From Streptosporangiaceae bacterium (GTDB lineage: Bacteria > Actinomycetota > Actinomycetes > Streptosporangiales > Streptosporangiaceae), in the NCBI GenBank assembly GCA_030042885.1, contig JASHYW010000139.1:1-7889 (forward strand): 7,889 nucleotides of DNA, in the 5' to 3' direction. The position numbers and the translations under genes were made by a program. The notes under the pieces are model-generated. The model saw only the letters and a program-made list of their open reading frames with translations. It ran no database searches and had not been told where the DNA came from. This document shows, one piece after another, positions 1 through 5,874 of this stretch. Within the stretch, counting starts at the first letter, position 1. Every line of letters begins with the position of its first letter.

Positions 1-2394
1 TCGCCGATCCTGCAAGCCAACCCCGGCTCCCCGCACGGGTATGACGTGGTGGACCACTCGCGGCTATCGGCGGACCTCGGCGGCCTGGACGCGTTCCGGG
101 CCATGGCCGAGCGGTTCCACCGCCATCGGCTCGGCGTCGTGGTCGATATCGTGCCCAACCACATGGCCCGGCCCACGCCCGAGTCGCGCAACAAGCAGCT
201 GTGGTCGGTGCTCTACGAGGGGAAGGCGTCCCCGTACGCGCACTGGTTCGATGTCGACTGGGCCGCGCAGGACGACAAGCTGCTGATGCCCATACTGTCC
301 GGGCCGGCCGAGAAGTGCCTGGGCGACCTCATCATCGATCCGAACCTCAAGGCCTCGCAGGACCCCGGGCACCGCGGGCATCCCGGGCCGGTGCTGCGCT
401 ATTTCGACCATGTGCTGCCGCTGCGGGACGGCGTCGCGGACCTGCCCCTCGGCATGCTGCTCGCCGAGCAGCATTACCGGCTCGCCGACTGGCATGACGC
501 GGCGACCCAGCTGAACTGGCGGCGGTTCTTCGACATCGACACGCTCATCGCGATCAGGGTCGAGGATCCTGACGTGTTCGACGCCACCCACCGGGTGCTA
601 CTGGGCCTGGTGGAAGAGGGGCTGATCGACGGGCTGCGCGTCGATCATCCGGACGGGCTGGCCGACCCGGGCCGTTACCTGCGGTGGCTGGCCGACGCGA
701 CCAACGGCGCGTGGATCGTGGTCGAGAAGATCCTGGCCCATGGCGAGGAACTTCCGCCGTGGGACTGCGCGGGCACCACCGGCTACGACACGCTCGCCCT
801 CGTCGGCGGCCTGTTCGTCGACCCCGCCGGGGAGCAGCGGCTCACCGAGGAATACGTCCGGTTCGCCGGAGGGAAGCCGAGGTTCGCCGAGGTGGCGCGG
901 GACGCCAAGCGCGGCATCGCGGACGCCACGTTCACCGCCGAGCTGTCCAGGCTGACCCGGCTGTTCGCCCGGGCCAGCTACCCGGCCCTGGACGGCCTGA
1001 ACGAGGCCGGCCTGCACGACGTGCTGGTCGAACTGCTGGCCGCGTTCGGTGTGTACCGGGCGTACGTCACCCCGGGCGAGCCGCCGCCCGAGGCCTCGGT
1101 GGCCGCGGTGGCAGCGGCCGCCGCATCGGCTCGCGAGCACCTGGCCGAGCGCCTGCACCCGGCTCTGGACGCGGTGTGCGCCGCCGTCCTCGGCTTGGGC
1201 GGCATGTCCGGCGACGCCGCACAGCAGGCCGCCCGCGACGAGCTGATCGTGCGCTTCGGCCAGACCACCGGCCCGGTGCTGGCCAAAGGGGTGGAAGACA
1301 CCGCGTTCTACCGCTGGCCCCGGCTGGCCGCGCTGAACGAGGTGGGCGGCGACCCCGACATCTTCGGGATCAGCCCGGCGGAATTCCATGCCGCCGTGAG
1401 CCGCCTCGCCGCCCGCTGGCCGGCCACGCTGACCACCTTGTCCACCCACGACACCAAGCGCCAGGAGGACGTGCGGGCCCGGCTGGCCGTGCTCGCCGAA
1501 TCGCCCGGGGAATGGGCCCATCAGGTCGCCGAATGGCACGGCCTGGCCGTATGGCTCACCGACGGCGCGGCGGCCCGGGCCACGCAGCGGGCCCCAGATC
1601 CCGACCTGGAGTACCTGATGTGGCAGACCCTGGCCGGGGCCTGGCTGATCGGGAGCGAGCGCCTGGGCCAGTACCTCGGGAAGGCCATGCACGAGGCCAA
1701 GACGCGGACATCGTGGACCGTGCGCGACAGAGGGTACGAGTCGGCCGTGCTCGGCCTGGCCGACGCTGTGCTCGCCGACCCGGAACTGACCGCCGGCATC
1801 GCCGAATTCGTGGCCAGGATCGCGCCCGACGCCAGGGTGAACTCCCTGGGCGCCAAGCTCGTGCAGCTCACCATGCCGGGAGTCGCCGACCTGTTCCAGG
1901 GCTGCGAGCTCACCGGCCTGTCGCTGGTGGACCCGGACAACCGGCGGCCGGTCAACTACGAGCGCCGCCGGCGGCTGCTGGCCGCGCTGCGGGCCGACCC
2001 GGGCCAGATGGCGGGTCTGGACGCGGAGAAGCTGCTGGTGACCTCGCGCGCGCTGTGGCTGCGCCGCGATCATCCGGGCTGGTTCACCGGCAACTACACC
2101 CCGCTGGCCTGCGAGGGCCCGGCTGCCGGGCACGCGGTGGCCTTCATGCGCGGCGAGCATGCGGTCACCGTCGTCACCCGGCTGCCCGCCGGGCTGCGCC
2201 GGCAGGGCGGCTGGGCCGACACTGTCCTGCCGCTTCCCGAAGTCCACTGGCGCGACGTGCTGACCGGAGCCAGGCACGCGGGCCTGCGTCCGCTGCTTTC
2301 CGAGCTGACGCGGCGCCTGCCGGTGGCGCTGCTGATCCCTGAACGGGTCTACCTCTCCGAGCAGGAATGGTTCACGGACGGCAGTGCCCGGTGA
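1..2394 (+). CDS. treY: Malto-oligosyltrehalose synthase TreY (5'-partial)
   Basis: This GH13 enzyme rearranges the reducing-end alpha-1,4 bond of a maltodextrin to alpha,alpha-1,1, giving maltooligosyl trehalose; it is the first step of the cytoplasmic TreY-TreZ trehalose route. The frame is open from base 1 and begins with the family motif SPILQANPGSPHGYDVVDHS, which normally lies roughly 40-50 residues into the protein, so only the extreme N-terminus is missing. Visible are 797 residues with all four GH13 regions: DIVPNH (visible residues 49-54), GLRVDHPDG with nucleophile Asp215, VVEKIL with acid/base Glu242, and STHDTKR with His483-Asp484. A TreY-typical C-terminal block, DLFQGCELTGLSLVDPDNRR, follows near 1890-1947. 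An in-frame ATG at 46 is internal to the motif and is not the start. The stop overlaps treZ by 4 bases, which suggests translational coupling. The assignment is secure; residue roles come from family knowledge. Confidence 0.97.
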   Translation, partial: SPILQANPGSPHGYDVVDHSRLSADLGGLDAFRAMAERFHRHRLGVVVDIVPNHMARPTPESRNKQLWSVLYEGKASPYAHWFDVDWAAQDDKLLMPILSGPAEKCLGDLIIDPNLKASQDPGHRGHPGPVLRYFDHVLPLRDGVADLPLGMLLAEQHYRLADWHDAATQLNWRRFFDIDTLIAIRVEDPDVFDATHRVLLGLVEEGLIDGLRVDHPDGLADPGRYLRWLADATNGAWIVVEKILAHGEELPPWDCAGTTGYDTLALVGGLFVDPAGEQRLTEEYVRFAGGKPRFAEVARDAKRGIADATFTAELSRLTRLFARASYPALDGLNEAGLHDVLVELLAAFGVYRAYVTPGEPPPEASVAAVAAAAASAREHLAERLHPALDAVCAAVLGLGGMSGDAAQQAARDELIVRFGQTTGPVLAKGVEDTAFYRWPRLAALNEVGGDPDIFGISPAEFHAAVSRLAARWPATLTTLSTHDTKRQEDVRARLAVLAESPGEWAHQVAEWHGLAVWLTDGAAARATQRAPDPDLEYLMWQTLAGAWLIGSERLGQYLGKAMHEAKTRTSWTVRDRGYESAVLGLADAVLADPELTAGIAEFVARIAPDARVNSLGAKLVQLTMPGVADLFQGCELTGLSLVDPDNRRPVNYERRRRLLAALRADPGQMAGLDAEKLLVTSRALWLRRDHPGWFTGNYTPLACEGPAAGHAVAFMRGEHAVTVVTRLPAGLRRQGGWADTVLPLPEVHWRDVLTGARHAGLRPLLSELTRRLPVALLIPERVYLSEQEWFTDGSAR

Positions 2395-4172
2395 CCACCT
2401 TCAGCGTCTGGGCACCGGCCGCGGGCAAGGTCGAGGTGGAGGTGGCCGGGCAGCGCTATCCGATGAGCCCGGACCCTCCGGTAGCGGCCGACGAGGCCGG
2501 CTCCGGCTGGTGGAGCGCGGAGGTGCCGGATGTGACGGCCGGCCTCGACTACGGGTTCCGGCTGAACGACGGGGAGATCCTGCCCGACCCCCGGTCGCTT
2601 CGGCAGCCGTTCGGCACCAGGGGCCTGAGCCGCACCTATGACCACTCCGCGTTCTGCTGGACGGACGGCAGGTGGCGCGGCGGGGCCCTGCACGGGACGG
2701 TGATCTACGAGCTGCATGTCGGCACGTTCACCGCCGAGGGCACCTTCGACGCCGCCATCGGGCGGCTGGACCACGTTCGCGACCTGGGCGTGCACACGGT
2801 CGAGCTGATGCCGGTCGCGACGTTCCCCGGGCACCATGGCTGGGGCTACGACGGGATCAACCTGTGGGCGGTGCACGAGCCGTACGGCGGCCCGGACGGG
2901 CTGAAGCGGTTCGTGGATGCCTGCCACGCGCGCGGCCTGGCCGTGCTGCTCGACGTGGTGTACAACCACGTCGGCATCGGCAACCGGCTCGACGCGTTCG
3001 CGCCGTACTTCACCGCCGCGCACGTGACGCCCTGGGGGCCGGCGGTCAACCTGGACCAGCCCGGGTCGGACGAGGTCCGCGCGTTCCTGATCGGGAACGC
3101 GCTGATGTGGCTGCGCGACTACCACCTGGACGGGCTGCGGCTCGACGCGGTGCACGCGCTGGAGGACCGCCGGGCACTGCACTTCCTGGAAGAGCTCGCG
3201 GCCGAGGTCCAGGCCCTGGCCGCCCGGCTGAACCGCGAGCTCGTCCTCATCGCCGAGTCCGACGCCAACGATCCCCGGCTGGTCGCCTCCCGTGAGGCGG
3301 GCGGATACGGGCTGGCCGCGCAGTGGAGCGATGACTTCCACCACGCGGTGCACGCGGCGATCACCGGCGAGCGGCAGGGCTACTACTGTGACTTCGGGTC
3401 ACTTGCCGCGCTGGCGAAGACCTATACCGGGGTGTTCTACCACGACGGCAGCTGGTCCGCCTTCCGGGGCCGGTCGCACGGGCGGCCCGTCGACGTCTTC
3501 CGTGTCCCCGCCCACCGTTTCCTCGGCTACCTGCAGAACCATGACCAGGTCGGGAACCGGGCCGCCGGTGACCGGATATCCGCCGGCCTGCCGGCCGACC
3601 TTTACAAGGTCGGCGCCGGCCTGGTGCTGACCGGCCCGTACACGCCGATGCTCTTCATGGGCGAGGAGTGGGGCGCAGATACCCCGTGGCAGTACTTCAC
3701 CGACCACATCGAGCCCTGGCTCGCGGAGGCCGTCGCCGACGGCCGCAGAGCCGAGTTCGAAGACCACGGCTGGGCGGCCGGCGACATGCCCGACCCGCAG
3801 GACGAGGCGACCTTCCTCCGCTCCAAGCTCGACTGGGCGCAGCGCGACCGCGAGCCGCATCTGAGCGTCCTGGGCTGGTACGGCGAGCTGATCGCGCTGC
3901 GCCGGGCCCGGCCCGAGCTGGCCGATCCCCGGCTGGACCAGCTCAGGGCCGACTTCGACGAGGATGCCCGGTGGCTCATGGTCCGGCGGGGGCGCCTGCG
4001 GATCGCGGCGAATCTCGGCGCCGGCACCGTCCGGCTGCCGCTCGGGCAGCCCGGCATCGGCGTGCTCGCCGCTTCCAGCCCGGGGGTCGCCCTCGGCCAG
4101 GACACGGTCACCATTCCCCCGGCGGCCTTCGCCGTCATCGAGACCAGGGCACTTCACCCAACGCCAGGATGA
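2391..4172 (+). CDS. treZ: Malto-oligosyltrehalose trehalohydrolase TreZ
   Basis: TreZ hydrolyses the alpha-1,4 bond next to the terminal trehalose made by TreY, releasing free trehalose (EC 3.2.1.141). The 593-residue length suits the family. Domains in order are an N-terminal CBM48/E-set domain beginning TTFSVWAPAAGKVEVEV, the GH13 (beta/alpha)8 barrel from about residue 100, and a C-terminal beta domain. Catalytic regions are DVVYNHVG (188-195), GLRLDAVHAL with nucleophile Asp252, IAESDAND with acid/base Glu289, and LQNHDQVGNR with Asp385; GEEWG is at 424-428. I chose the GTG at 2391 because it gives a 4-base GTGA overlap with treY and starts the protein exactly at the conserved FSVWAP strand. 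An in-frame ATG at 2367 would add eight residues with no clear ribosome binding site. The gene is translated right behind treY and ends 28 bp from a convergent gene. Confidence 0.97.
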   Translation: MTTFSVWAPAAGKVEVEVAGQRYPMSPDPPVAADEAGSGWWSAEVPDVTAGLDYGFRLNDGEILPDPRSLRQPFGTRGLSRTYDHSAFCWTDGRWRGGALHGTVIYELHVGTFTAEGTFDAAIGRLDHVRDLGVHTVELMPVATFPGHHGWGYDGINLWAVHEPYGGPDGLKRFVDACHARGLAVLLDVVYNHVGIGNRLDAFAPYFTAAHVTPWGPAVNLDQPGSDEVRAFLIGNALMWLRDYHLDGLRLDAVHALEDRRALHFLEELAAEVQALAARLNRELVLIAESDANDPRLVASREAGGYGLAAQWSDDFHHAVHAAITGERQGYYCDFGSLAALAKTYTGVFYHDGSWSAFRGRSHGRPVDVFRVPAHRFLGYLQNHDQVGNRAAGDRISAGLPADLYKVGAGLVLTGPYTPMLFMGEEWGADTPWQYFTDHIEPWLAEAVADGRRAEFEDHGWAAGDMPDPQDEATFLRSKLDWAQRDREPHLSVLGWYGELIALRRARPELADPRLDQLRADFDEDARWLMVRRGRLRIAANLGAGTVRLPLGQPGIGVLAASSPGVALGQDTVTIPPAAFAVIETRALHPTPG

Positions 4173-4200
4173 CGCCGCGGGCGCCGCCCCGCCGCCCCGC

Positions 4201-4845
4201 TCAGCCGCAGCTTTGCTGCGCCGCTGCGATCAACGCGGTGAAGGTCCACGGGTTCTGCGGCGCATTCTGGCCCTGCAGCGCCTTCGGCAGGCCGTCCGGG
4301 AACCTGAACGACACATGGGACCAGAACCAGCGCGTTCCCGACAAGGAGCAGGCCTTCACCGGCTGGCTGAACGTGACCACCGCGGGCACCGGGTACACCG
4401 GGCCGGCCGCGCAGTTGGGATTGCAGGCGTCCACCTTGTACGTGCCCGTCCCCACCGCCTCGGTGGCCGACCACGTGGTCCACTTCATCTGATACAGGAT
4501 CGTGGTGCTATCCCCCGAGATGGGGCAACCCGAATTGGCGCACACAGGCTGGTACAGCGCCGTCCCGTTGATGTCCTGGCCCTCCGCGATGAAGGTGTCG
4601 GCGGCGGTCACGCTCGCCGGGGCCGACGGGGTACCTGGCGACGGGGCGGTGGCGCTCGTCGCCGGCGCCGCCGGGGTGGCCGGCGCTGCCGGGGTGGCAG
4701 ATGTAGCTGGCGTGCTCGCCGTGCCCGGCGCTGATGACGCGGCGGAACTGGCCGATGAGCTGCACGCGGTGACCAGCAGGGCGGCGCAAGCCAGCGCGGC
4801 CCAGGCCGCGGCCGGCCGGGCTCGGTGCGAATTTGTGGTCCACAT
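4201..4845 (-). CDS. Secreted lipoprotein, Cys-rich C-terminal domain, function unknown
   Basis: A 214-residue predicted lipoprotein on the outer face of the membrane. The signal peptide starts MWTTNSHRARP, has a hydrophobic Ala/Leu stretch (12-25) and ends in a lipobox LVTAC with Cys28 as lipidation site. A low-complexity Ser/Ala/Thr/Pro linker (29-80) follows, then a folded-looking domain (81-214) with six cysteines at 102, 107, 141, 145, 166 and 213, as CxxxxC and CNPNC pairs, which could form three disulfides. The WTTWSATEAVGTGTY stretch followed by CxPxCAxG resembles a pattern I recall from other actinobacterial secreted proteins of unknown role; I cannot name a family. The frame stays open upstream to 5118, but ATG 4845 is chosen because it alone starts a proper signal peptide and has GAGGGG 10 bases upstream. 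It converges with treZ, so it is probably not part of the trehalose operon. Confidence 0.88.
   Translation of the reverse strand: MWTTNSHRARPAAAWAALACAALLVTACSSSASSAASSAPGTASTPATSATPAAPATPAAPATSATAPSPGTPSAPASVTAADTFIAEGQDINGTALYQPVCANSGCPISGDSTTILYQMKWTTWSATEAVGTGTYKVDACNPNCAAGPVYPVPAVVTFSQPVKACSLSGTRWFWSHVSFRFPDGLPKALQGQNAPQNPWTFTALIAAAQQSCG
4206..4220. terminator. Short hairpin at the treZ / lipoprotein gene convergence (candidate)
   Basis: A perfect 6-bp inverted repeat, cgcagc-ttt-gctgcg, lies just past the treZ stop and inside the last codons of the convergent lipoprotein gene. It could act as a transcript end for treZ, but no T tract follows on either strand. Coding constraint on the lipoprotein tail (Ala-Ala-Gln-Gln-Ser-Cys) could equally explain it. 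Low confidence. Confidence 0.2.
4661..4696 (-). repeat. 18-bp tandem repeat (x2) in the lipoprotein linker
   Basis: On the + strand, gccggcgccgccggggtg (4661-4678) is followed directly by gccggcgctgccggggtg (4679-4696), differing at one base. Translated on the minus strand this yields the repeated ATPAAP units of the linker. The unit is a multiple of three, so copy-number change would lengthen or shorten the linker without breaking the frame. Confidence 0.8.
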
Positions 4846-4855
4846 GAACGTCCGG

Positions 4856-4861
4856 CCCCTC
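4856..4861 (-). promoter_or_regulatory. Ribosome binding site deciding the lipoprotein start
   Basis: Read on the minus strand this is GAGGGG, ten bases before the ATG at 4845. It supports that ATG over the more distant upstream starts in the same frame, whose products would put about 90 low-complexity residues in front of the signal peptide. Confidence 0.6.
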
Positions 4862-5200
4862 AACTCAGTTAGCGGCTCTGCGAGCCATATCATCCCTAGG
4901 ACGTCCGTCGTGCCGCCATGGTTGGAACCAGTCTCCCCGCCGGGCGGTGATGAATCATTACCGGGTTGTGACGGGCTCTGCGCTGGCCGAACCGCGCTCG
5001 GGCATCCGCCCGTAGTCCGGGTTAGTGGCCGGTGCTCGCGGCCGCAGGGAAAGGTCAGGGCCTGCCGGTCAGCCACGCGGTGACCGTCGGCTCCATGATC
5101 ACCGCCTTCTTTCACCACGGCGGCCGCGGCACCGGTCCCGGCCGGTGATCACCTCGCCGGCGTGACCAGGGAAGGGCGTTATGCAAGACCGGCCCTGAGT

Positions 5201-5220
5201 GCAGGCCCTTGGGGGCCTGC
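5201..5220. repeat. Perfect 8-bp inverted repeat with 4-base loop
   Basis: gcaggccc-ttgg-gggcctgc forms a GC-rich stem about 125 bp before the small plus-strand gene. No T run follows on either strand, so a classical intrinsic terminator is not supported. It could be an operator, a leader-RNA hairpin or chance. Confidence 0.45.
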
Positions 5221-5346
5221 GCGAGCGATCGGTGCAGGTGAGCGGCCAGCAGAGAAGGGGGAAGGGGATGCGGGTGGGGGGTTCGTTGCATAGCGCGAAC
5301 TTTTGAATAAGGCACGAGGCACACAGGCCGGAGAGCGTGGCGGAGG

Positions 5347-5817
5347 ATGAACGGCGGACGCTTCGAGAGCTGGCTGCGCTGCCCGTGCTGCGTGCGGCGC
5401 GACGAACACGTCATGATGGCGATGCGCAGACGGGTCGCCTCGGCTCTGGCGGCGGCCGGGCTGGCGGCGCTGGCGGGCCTGTGCCTGTCCGGTGCCCCGG
5501 CCCGGGCCGGGCCCGTCACGGGTTCCGCGACCCGGCTGATGCCGGGCGCTGGCCAGTGGTCCGGCGGCCCGGCGGCGCACGCTGCCGGTACGGGCCAGGT
5601 CGCGCTGGTCATCATCGCGGCGGCCGCGGTGGGCGCCTTTGCCGTGCTCCAGGTCATCGCCGGGTCGCGCCGTCGGCGTCCGCTCACCTTCGCGGACTGG
5701 AGGACGTGGCCGCCCGGCTACGATCCCGGAACCGGCGCCTGTCACGGCGATCGAGCGCTCACCGGCCGGCAGCCTTGGATGCACGACGCTGCGTGTTTAA
5801 GGTATGTGTATCGGTAA
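5347..5817 (+). CDS. Small membrane protein, function unknown
   Basis: This frame encodes up to 156 residues. It has two hydrophobic stretches: an Arg-led N-terminal segment (about 30-48) followed by APARA-G (50-55), which looks like a signal peptide with cleavage after Ala54, and a strong membrane helix (about 84-106) followed by four arginines (108-111), putting the C-terminal tail in the cytoplasm. The start is unsure. ATG 5347 has GGAGG directly abutting it and GGAGAG 11 bases upstream, and it adds a Cys-rich leader (CPCC at 12-15). ATGs at 5413, 5416 and 5422 would give a more ordinary signal peptide but lack a clear ribosome binding site. Codons are GC-ending until about 5790, then the end is AT-richer and includes a rare TTA (5797). 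I recognise no family. It lies 57 bp before the ATPase on the same strand, so a shared transcript is possible. Confidence 0.5.
   Translation: MNGGRFESWLRCPCCVRRDEHVMMAMRRRVASALAAAGLAALAGLCLSGAPARAGPVTGSATRLMPGAGQWSGGPAAHAAGTGQVALVIIAAAAVGAFAVLQVIAGSRRRRPLTFADWRTWPPGYDPGTGACHGDRALTGRQPWMHDAACLRYVYR
5775..5803 (+). promoter_or_regulatory. Candidate promoter for the ATPase gene
   Basis: TTGGAT (5775-5780) is separated by 17 bases from TAAGGT (5798-5803), fitting the loose TTGNNN / TANNNT pattern of actinobacterial housekeeping promoters, about 72 bases before the ATPase GTG. It falls within the AT-richer tail of the small upstream gene. Such weak matches occur by chance, so this is only a candidate. 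Confidence 0.25.
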
Positions 5818-5862
5818 TCAGCAAACGCGCGGTCATGCTGCCCGCCCGAACGCGCGCTGGCT

Positions 5863-5868
5863 GGAAGG
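5863..5868 (+). promoter_or_regulatory. Ribosome binding site of the ATPase gene
   Basis: GGAAGG lies six bases before the GTG at 5875. With the in-frame TAA at 5815 upstream and no in-frame ATG or GTG between, this fixes the ATPase start at 5875. Confidence 0.65.
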
Positions 5869-5874
5869 CGTGTC

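Larger units (their letters stand above)
4846..5346. other. 500-bp intergenic region between divergent genes
   Basis: I find no convincing gene here; open frames crossing it read as low-complexity Arg/Pro/Gly sequence without family motifs. It should hold promoters for the minus-strand lipoprotein and for the plus-strand small gene, but no clear -35/-10 pair stands out. Structures seen: ggctc-tgc-gagcc at 4874-4886 next to a minus-strand GATATG (4886-4891) that could be a -10 box; cgggc-atcc-gcccg at 4999-5012; caccgg-tcccgg-ccggtg at 5130-5147, merging into the palindrome ggtgatcacc (5144-5153); an 8-bp stem at 5201-5220; gttcg/cgaac arms at 5281-5300 followed by a small AT-rich patch (5301-5310). 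Hairpins are common by chance at this GC content, so only the 8-bp stem gets its own entry. Confidence 0.6.

Noticed and set aside
598..2277. 559-residue open frame on the minus strand inside treY (and a 552-residue plus-strand frame at 684-2342)
   Set aside because: Both overlap a secure treY with all catalytic motifs. Their translations are Arg/Gly/Pro-rich with no family motif, as expected of shadow frames in very GC-rich DNA.
2349..3353. 334-residue minus-strand open frame opposite treZ
   Set aside because: It lies opposite conserved TreZ motifs and shows only low-complexity composition.
4502..5083. 193-residue plus-strand frame across the lipoprotein 5' end
   Set aside because: Its Ala/Gly/Val-rich repeats are the reverse reading of the lipoprotein linker, and it has no independent support.
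4846..5118. N-terminal extension of the lipoprotein to a 305-residue protein
   Set aside because: It would bury the signal peptide and lipobox behind about 90 residues. The ATG at 4845 has its own ribosome binding site.
5201..5220. Intrinsic terminator at the 8-bp stem
   Set aside because: No T tract follows on either strand, so it is reported only as an inverted repeat.
5282..5310. Promoter at the AT-rich patch before the small gene (TTCGTT ... GAATAA)
   Set aside because: The hexamers match consensus too poorly, and the alternative TTGCAT box gives a wrong spacing.
5112..5784. Minus-strand frames of 191 and 201 residues opposite the small gene
   Set aside because: They are low-complexity Arg/Pro/Ala sequence with no signal or domain. 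The plus-strand frame has coherent membrane topology instead.
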